Assembly (NCBI GenBank): GCA_025194985.1
Contig: JAOANE010000060.1
Span: 1-9,357, forward strand
DNA: 9,357 nucleotides
Origin: Regnicoccus frigidus
GTDB taxonomy: Bacteria; Cyanobacteriota; Cyanobacteriia; PCC-6307; Cyanobiaceae
Reading direction: 5' to 3'
Positions 5,907 through 9,357 of the stretch are shown piece after piece (position 1 is the stretch's first letter; every line of letters starts with the position of its first letter). The position numbers and the translations under genes are program-made. The notes under the pieces were generated by a model. It worked only from the letters and a program-made list of their open reading frames with translations. It searched no databases and was not told the DNA's origin.

Positions 5907-6856
5907 CGTCGGCCACGGCGTGGCTCTCCCCGCTGGCTGAGACCGGGATCGGAGCTGCCCGGTTTGGCCACATGGGGCAGACCCCAGCCCAGCTTGTTGC
6001 GCAGCACCTGGAAGAACTCATGGTCTTGAAGGCGCACGAAGCGGGCCGGGTGTTCGCTGCGCCGGATCAGCACCCGATCCTCCGGCCAGACGTAGCAGCC
6101 CGCGCTGCCATCCACCACCATCATCAGCCGCTCGGGTGTGGCCGGGAACACCGTGACGGGCTCGCGATCACTGAACACCAGGGCACGCGAGGCCAGGGAG
6201 TGGGGGGCTATCGGGGTGAGCTGCAGGACCGGGCAGTCGGGAGTGATCACCGGCCCACCGGCACTGAGCGCGTAGGCGGTCGAGCCTGTCGGCGTCGAGA
6301 GGATCACCCCATCGGCGGAGATGTCCACCGGCACATGGCCACCGATGGCAATTTCGAAGTGACACATGCTGGTGAGCGGCTCCCGGTGCAGGGCCATCTC
6401 GTTGAGGCAGAGCACCTGCCAACGGCGCTGCTCACCGCGCATCACGCTCACCACCAGCATGGTGCGCTCCTCGACACTCCAGCGGCCCGCCTGCAACTGG
6501 GTCAGGGCCTCTTCGAGCTCATGCAGGTAGGTTTCGGCCAGAAAGCCCATGTGGCCGGTGTTGATCGCCAGGATCGGCACACCGATCGGTGCGGTCTGCC
6601 GCGCCGCGGAGAGGACGGTGCCGTCTCCACCGAGCACCAGCGCCAGATCCATCTCGCTGTGGAACTCCGGCGGCACGCAGGCTCTGTAGCCAAGGGTCCG
6701 GAGATGTTGGTCGGGATTGGCGAAACCAACCACGCCGCCTGAACTGCTCACCCGCAGCACGCTGGTGCCGGCCGCACTGAAATGGGCTTCGATGGCGTTG
6801 GCCGTCTGCACGGCCAGGTCCTTGCCATCGTTGACGATCAGTCCGACGCAGGGCAC
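5903..6856 (-). CDS. nadK: NAD kinase (ATP/polyphosphate-dependent)
   Basis: A 317-residue cytosolic enzyme that phosphorylates NAD+ at the 2'-hydroxyl of the adenosine ribose to give NADP+, the electron acceptor of photosynthesis and cofactor for biosynthesis. Hallmarks: GLIVNDGK at the N-terminus, LGGDGTVLSAAR (75-86, with the catalytic GGDGT), INTGHMGFLAE (98-108), the NE motif at 152-153, and DGVILSTPTGSTAYALSAGGP (182-202). Start: GTG 6856 gives the family N-terminus MPCVGLIVNDG. Earlier in-frame ATGs (6961, 7000) lie inside pheS and would add unrelated sequence. No clear Shine-Dalgarno precedes the GTG. It lies 52 bp after pheS and its TGA overlaps the regulator's ATG. Cyanobacteria usually carry two NAD kinase paralogues; which one this is cannot be settled here. 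The C-terminal tail after GWGLPHVAKPG is charged and variable. Confidence 0.95.
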   Translation of the reverse strand: MPCVGLIVNDGKDLAVQTANAIEAHFSAAGTSVLRVSSSGGVVGFANPDQHLRTLGYRACVPPEFHSEMDLALVLGGDGTVLSAARQTAPIGVPILAINTGHMGFLAETYLHELEEALTQLQAGRWSVEERTMLVVSVMRGEQRRWQVLCLNEMALHREPLTSMCHFEIAIGGHVPVDISADGVILSTPTGSTAYALSAGGPVITPDCPVLQLTPIAPHSLASRALVFSDREPVTVFPATPERLMMVVDGSAGCYVWPEDRVLIRRSEHPARFVRLQDHEFFQVLRNKLGWGLPHVAKPGSSDPGLSQRGEPRRGRR

Positions 6857-6908
6857 CGATCGCAGGCGAGGAAGTGTCGAGTTTATGGGGCGCCCCGATG
6901 CAACGGCT

Positions 6909-7916
6909 TCAGAACTGCTCGAGGAAGCGGAGATCGCTGCTGTACAGACGCCGGATGTCATCGATGCCGTGGCGGACCATGCAGAAGCGCTCGACACCAA
7001 GGCCGGCGGCGAAACCGCTCCAGCGTTCCGGATCCAAGCCCATCCCTTCGAGCACGGCTGGATCGACCATGCCGCAACCCATCACTTCGAGCCAACGGCC
7101 GCGCCACTGCACATCCACCTCAGCCGACGGTTCAGTGAAGGGGAAGTAGCTGGCCCTGAAGCGCACCGGCAGATCCCCGAAGAACTGCTGCAAAAAAGTG
7201 GTGACGGTGCCGCGCAGATGGCTGAAATCCAGACCTTCATCAATCGCCAACACCTCCACCTGGTGGAACACCGGCGAGTGGGTGGCATCCACCGCATCGC
7301 GCCGGAAGACCCTGCCGGGAGCCACGATCCGCACCGGCGGGGGCGTGCTCTCAAGGTGGCGGATCTGAACCGGTGAGGTGTGCGTGCGCAGCAGGGTCGA
7401 CTCAGACAGATAAAACGTGTCCTGCATGTCCCGGGCCGGGTGATCGGGCGGGATGTTGAGGGCGGTGAAGTTGTAGTGGTCGCTCTCCACCTCCGGTCCC
7501 TCGGCGACCCGATAGCCAAGGCCGGAAAAGATGTCGACGATTTCCTCGACCGTGGCGATCAGTGGATGGCGGTGACCAGCCGGCACATACCGGCTCGGTG
7601 CCGTGACATCAAGGCGTTCACCCTCCAGCTTCTGCTCCAGCACAGCCCGTTTCAGCCCACCCAACCGCTCTGCGAGCAGCTCCTGGAGTTGTTCCTTCAG
7701 CCGGTTGGCGCGTTGACCCACCAGGGGACGTTCCTCGGCTGAAAGCCGCCCCATGGCGCCAAGCACCGCCGAAAGCCGGCCTTTTTTTCCGAGCAGCCCT
7801 ACCCGCAGGGTCTCGAGATCGGCAGCGCTGCCGGCGGCCTGGATCGCGGCCGCCGCTTCTGCTTCCAGGCTGTCGAGTTGCTCGCTGAGCTGCTGGAGGC
7901 TGATCGTGGCGCTCAC
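6909..7916 (-). CDS. pheS: Phenylalanyl-tRNA synthetase alpha subunit
   Basis: A 335-residue class II aminoacyl-tRNA synthetase subunit that activates phenylalanine and charges tRNA-Phe as an alpha2beta2 enzyme with PheT (not in the window). The N-terminal 90-100 residues form the expected coiled coil for tRNA contact (LLGKKGRLSAVLGAMGRL at 41-58). Class II motifs follow: motif 1 around HPLIATVEEIVDIFSGLGY (117-135), motif 2 FRRDAVDATHSPVFHQVE (204-221), the PFTEPSAEVDV signature (259-269) and motif 3 GLGVERFCMVRHGIDDIR (305-322). GTG 7916 (MSATISLQQL) gives the usual length; the frame stays open to an ATG at 8057 but that would cross into surE. Position 222 after motif 2 is Val where many bacteria have Gly. 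It is the first gene of the minus-strand set and diverges from surE. Confidence 0.97.
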   Translation of the reverse strand: MSATISLQQLSEQLDSLEAEAAAAIQAAGSAADLETLRVGLLGKKGRLSAVLGAMGRLSAEERPLVGQRANRLKEQLQELLAERLGGLKRAVLEQKLEGERLDVTAPSRYVPAGHRHPLIATVEEIVDIFSGLGYRVAEGPEVESDHYNFTALNIPPDHPARDMQDTFYLSESTLLRTHTSPVQIRHLESTPPPVRIVAPGRVFRRDAVDATHSPVFHQVEVLAIDEGLDFSHLRGTVTTFLQQFFGDLPVRFRASYFPFTEPSAEVDVQWRGRWLEVMGCGMVDPAVLEGMGLDPERWSGFAAGLGVERFCMVRHGIDDIRRLYSSDLRFLEQF

Positions 7917-8028
7917 GGATCGGGGGCAGGATGGGCTGACTGTACGGATTGAGGCGGCTACAGATCGAGGCGGCCATGAATCGAAGCCGTCTAAGTTTCG
8001 CTTGGCTACTGCTGCGTGCGCTCTGACG
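7917..8028. promoter_or_regulatory. Divergent pheS/surE intergenic region
   Basis: This 112-bp space separates the GTG of pheS (minus) and the ATG of surE (plus), so promoters for both directions should lie here or just inside the genes (inference from layout). No convincing -35/-10 pair could be picked on either strand. It contains the three 16-bp repeats listed separately. Confidence 0.45.
7951..7998. repeat. Three imperfect 16-bp tandem repeats
   Basis: The units are GAGGCGGCTACAGATC (7951-7966), GAGGCGGCCATGAATC (7967-7982) and the more diverged GAAGCCGTCTAAGTTT (7983-7998). Units 1 and 2 share their first eight bases and most of the rest. They fill the middle of the divergent promoter region, so they could be regulator sites or a slippage product. 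Confidence 0.55.
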
Positions 8029-8859
8029 ATGCCCTTCCTGCGGATCCTGATCAGCAATGACGATGGGATCTTCGCTGAAGGGATTCAGGCCCTGGCCGCC
8101 GAGGCCGTTTCGAGGGGCCACCAGGTCACGGTGGTCTGCCCTGACCAGGAACGTTCCGCCACTGGCCACGGCCTGACCATGCAGGCGCCACTGCGGGCGG
8201 AGCGGGCCGATGCCCTGTTTGCGCCTGGGGTGACGGCCTGGGCCTGCAGCGGCACCCCTTCCGATTGCGTCAAGTTGGCGCTTGGCCGGCTGCTGGAGAG
8301 ACCCCCGGAGCTGGTGCTGTCCGGAATCAACCATGGCCCCAACCTGGGCACCGATGTGTTCTATTCAGGCACCGTTTCGGCGGCGATGGAAGGCACCCTT
8401 GAGGGGTTGCGGGCCCTGGCGGTGAGCAGCGCCTGCTTCCAGTGGCGCCATTTCGCGCCGGCCGCCACCCTGACCCTGGATGTGGCCGAGCGCATGGTGG
8501 CTGCCGGCTGGCCCGCCGGGCTGCTGCTGAACCTCAACGTGCCGGCCCTCCCGGCCGGCGAGATCGGCCCGTTGCGCTGGTGCCGGCCGGCGGTGCGTCG
8601 CTACATCGACCAATTCGACAAACGCCTCGACCCTCGCGGCCGCACCTACTACTGGCTGGCCGGAGAGGTGGTGTTCGATCTGGAGTCGGGCACAGCTGGC
8701 CCGGCTGACTGGCCCACCGATGTGGCCCAGATCCATGCCGGTGGTGCCGCCCTCACCCCCCTGCAGCCCGAACTGTTCTGGCGGGGAAGCGTGGCTGAGC
8801 TGCCCTCGCTTCCTTCCATGCCCTCTCGGCCGTCCCTGTCACCCAGCGCGGGGGATTAG
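8029..8859 (+). CDS. surE: 5'/3'-nucleotidase SurE
   Basis: A 276-residue metal-dependent phosphatase that removes 5' or 3' phosphates from nucleoside monophosphates and can act on short polyphosphate in studied relatives; cytosolic. Motifs: ILISNDDGIFAEGI (7-20) with metal ligands D11 and D12, PDQERSATGHGLTM (38-51) with S43, the metal ligand N101 in SGINHGPNLGTD, and FYSGTVSAAMEG (111-122). These match the recalled ligands D8, D9, S39 and N92 of bacterial SurE. ATG 8029 gives the standard MPFLRILISNDDG start; upstream in-frame ATGs belong to pheS territory. No strong ribosome binding site is visible. The family core ends near residue 250, and the last 19 residues form a Pro/Ser-rich tail with an xPS repeat. 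It stands alone on the plus strand: divergent from pheS, convergent with the DUF3611 gene. Confidence 0.96.
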   Translation: MPFLRILISNDDGIFAEGIQALAAEAVSRGHQVTVVCPDQERSATGHGLTMQAPLRAERADALFAPGVTAWACSGTPSDCVKLALGRLLERPPELVLSGINHGPNLGTDVFYSGTVSAAMEGTLEGLRALAVSSACFQWRHFAPAATLTLDVAERMVAAGWPAGLLLNLNVPALPAGEIGPLRWCRPAVRRYIDQFDKRLDPRGRTYYWLAGEVVFDLESGTAGPADWPTDVAQIHAGGAALTPLQPELFWRGSVAELPSLPSMPSRPSLSPSAGD

Positions 8860-8916
8860 GGAGCCGAAAAGCGCCAGCATCTGAATAACTGGCTGCTCAA
8901 CAGTCTGCGCAACAGC
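8860..8916. other. Convergent spacer between surE and the DUF3611 gene
   Basis: Fifty-seven bases separate two converging stop codons. A weak GCCAG...CTGGC pairing exists around 8872-8894, but there is no strong stem followed by a T-run on either strand, so no intrinsic terminator is claimed. Confidence 0.3.
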
Positions 8917-9357
8917 TCAGGAGGGCCGGTACACCCGCTGCAGCAGCCAGAGGCTGACGCAGAGACCGATCAGGTGAGCAAAGAGCACCTGGGTGTTGCT
9001 CAGCACCGAGAGCATTTCGATCGAGGTGATCGGCAAGCCCATCAAGCTGCCGCGGGTGCCAGGGGGCACAGCCAGCTGGGCCCCGAAGAACCCCGGCACC
9101 TGCATCGAGGCCTGCACAAACAGGCTGCCAGCCAGGGCCTGGTAGCCGACAGCCGCCAGGCTGAGCCCGACCAGGTCGATCAGCAGGCTGCGTTTGATCA
9201 GGCGGCTGGTTTCGCCGCGGCTGGGCCGAACCGGACTGGCCAGGGCGCGGCCGCAGCGGATCACCTGCCAGGCCTGCCACAACGACCAGAGCAGCAGCAA
9301 AAACGACAGGGTGGTGAGAGACAGCCCCGGCCCGAGCCCCAGGGCCGGGGCTGTCTC
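8917..9357 (-). CDS. DUF3611 family membrane protein (5' end beyond right edge)
   Basis: The frame stays open from the right edge to TGA at 8917-8919, giving 146 C-terminal residues; the true start lies outside. It matches my memory of the cyanobacterial/plastid DUF3611 family: a hydrophobic helix (LSFLLLLWSLWQAW), a basic loop ending RPSRGETSRLIKRS, a second helix (LLIDLVGLSLAAVGYQALAG), a polar loop (QVPGFFGAQLAVPPG) and a final helix (LFAHLIGLCVSLWLLQRV). Family members have about four membrane helices and 180-200 residues, so roughly the first helix is missing. It is an integral membrane protein, probably of the thylakoid or plasma membrane, with no established function. A TTG at 9300 could initiate but is judged internal because upstream codons still fit the family. 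A large inverted repeat lies in the first visible codons. Confidence 0.8.
   Translation of the reverse strand, partial: ETAPALGLGPGLSLTTLSFLLLLWSLWQAWQVIRCGRALASPVRPSRGETSRLIKRSLLIDLVGLSLAAVGYQALAGSLFVQASMQVPGFFGAQLAVPPGTRGSLMGLPITSIEMLSVLSNTQVLFAHLIGLCVSLWLLQRVYRPS
9318..9357. repeat. Perfect 16-bp inverted repeat with 8-nt loop
   Basis: Left arm GAGACAGCCCCGGCCC (9318-9333) and right arm GGGCCGGGGCTGTCTC (9342-9357) are exact reverse complements around the loop GAGCCCCA. The arms may continue past the window. The repeat lies in the coding frame of the DUF3611 gene and ends exactly at the last base of the window. There is no T-run, so it is not called a terminator. Confidence 0.85.

Noticed and set aside
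6857..7000. nadK start at ATG 6961 or 7000
   Set aside because: These lie inside pheS and give a Ser/Ala-rich extension unlike NAD kinases; GTG 6856 gives the conserved N-terminus.
5298..7376. Chain of plus-strand frames (5298-6029, 5972-6742, 6717-7376) opposite the regulator, nadK and pheS
   Set aside because: Each is the reverse of well-conserved protein motifs on the minus strand; products are Q/H/R-rich shadows.
9318..9357. Intrinsic terminator at the right edge
   Set aside because: The stem is strong, but it lies within an open coding frame and no T-run follows on the visible side.
1..9357. CRISPR array, tRNA or rRNA gene, insertion sequence, toxin-antitoxin or phage-defence genes
   Set aside because: No regularly spaced repeats of CRISPR size, no cloverleaf or rRNA-like stretch, no transposase or known defence motif was seen in any frame.

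Overview
The window reads as ordinary, gene-dense chromosome from a high-GC picocyanobacterium of the Synechococcus/Cyanobium type. The evidence is the co-occurrence of cyanobacterial families (DUF3611, DUF3122, a cyanobacterial-style DUF192 protein), a fused CobL of the corrin pathway, very GC-rich third codon positions, GTG starts, and only one HIP1 octamer (GCGATCGC) in 9.4 kb. The assignment rests on recalled family knowledge; no search was run. I see no tRNA, rRNA, insertion sequence, phage gene, CRISPR array or defence system.

Left part (1-3395, all minus strand). An 80-residue uncharacterised protein (3395-3153) is followed by a large GH116 beta-glucosidase / GBA2-like glucosylceramidase (3076-554). 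That gene is joined by a 4-nt ATGA overlap to an exported DUF3122 protein (557-1) that runs off the left edge. cobL (3447-4745, plus) diverges from the small protein gene. It encodes both methyltransferase halves of precorrin-6Y C5,15-methyltransferase (decarboxylating), and its 3' end overlaps the DUF192 gene head-on by 65 nt.

Centre (4681-7916, minus strand). The likely operon is pheS, nadK, an OmpR-type regulator and a DUF192 protein. The last three genes are linked by successive 4-nt ATGA overlaps. The regulator keeps a normal winged-helix DNA-binding domain, but its receiver domain has lost the acidic pocket, the phospho-accepting Asp, the switch Thr/Ser and the Lys. It is therefore predicted to work without phosphorylation, and this is the most interesting point in the window.

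Right part. surE (8029-8859, plus) diverges from pheS across 112 bp holding three imperfect 16-bp repeats. A DUF3611 membrane protein gene (9357-8917, minus) converges on surE and enters from beyond the right edge. A perfect 16-bp inverted repeat lies within its coding sequence exactly at that edge.

Most genes are housekeeping: phenylalanyl-tRNA charging, NADP supply, nucleotide dephosphorylation and corrin synthesis. The less explained elements are the degenerate-receiver regulator tied to nadK, the GH116 enzyme whose substrate in a cyanobacterium is unclear, its exported DUF3122 partner, and the 80-residue orphan. I did not find evidence for a wholly new multi-gene system.
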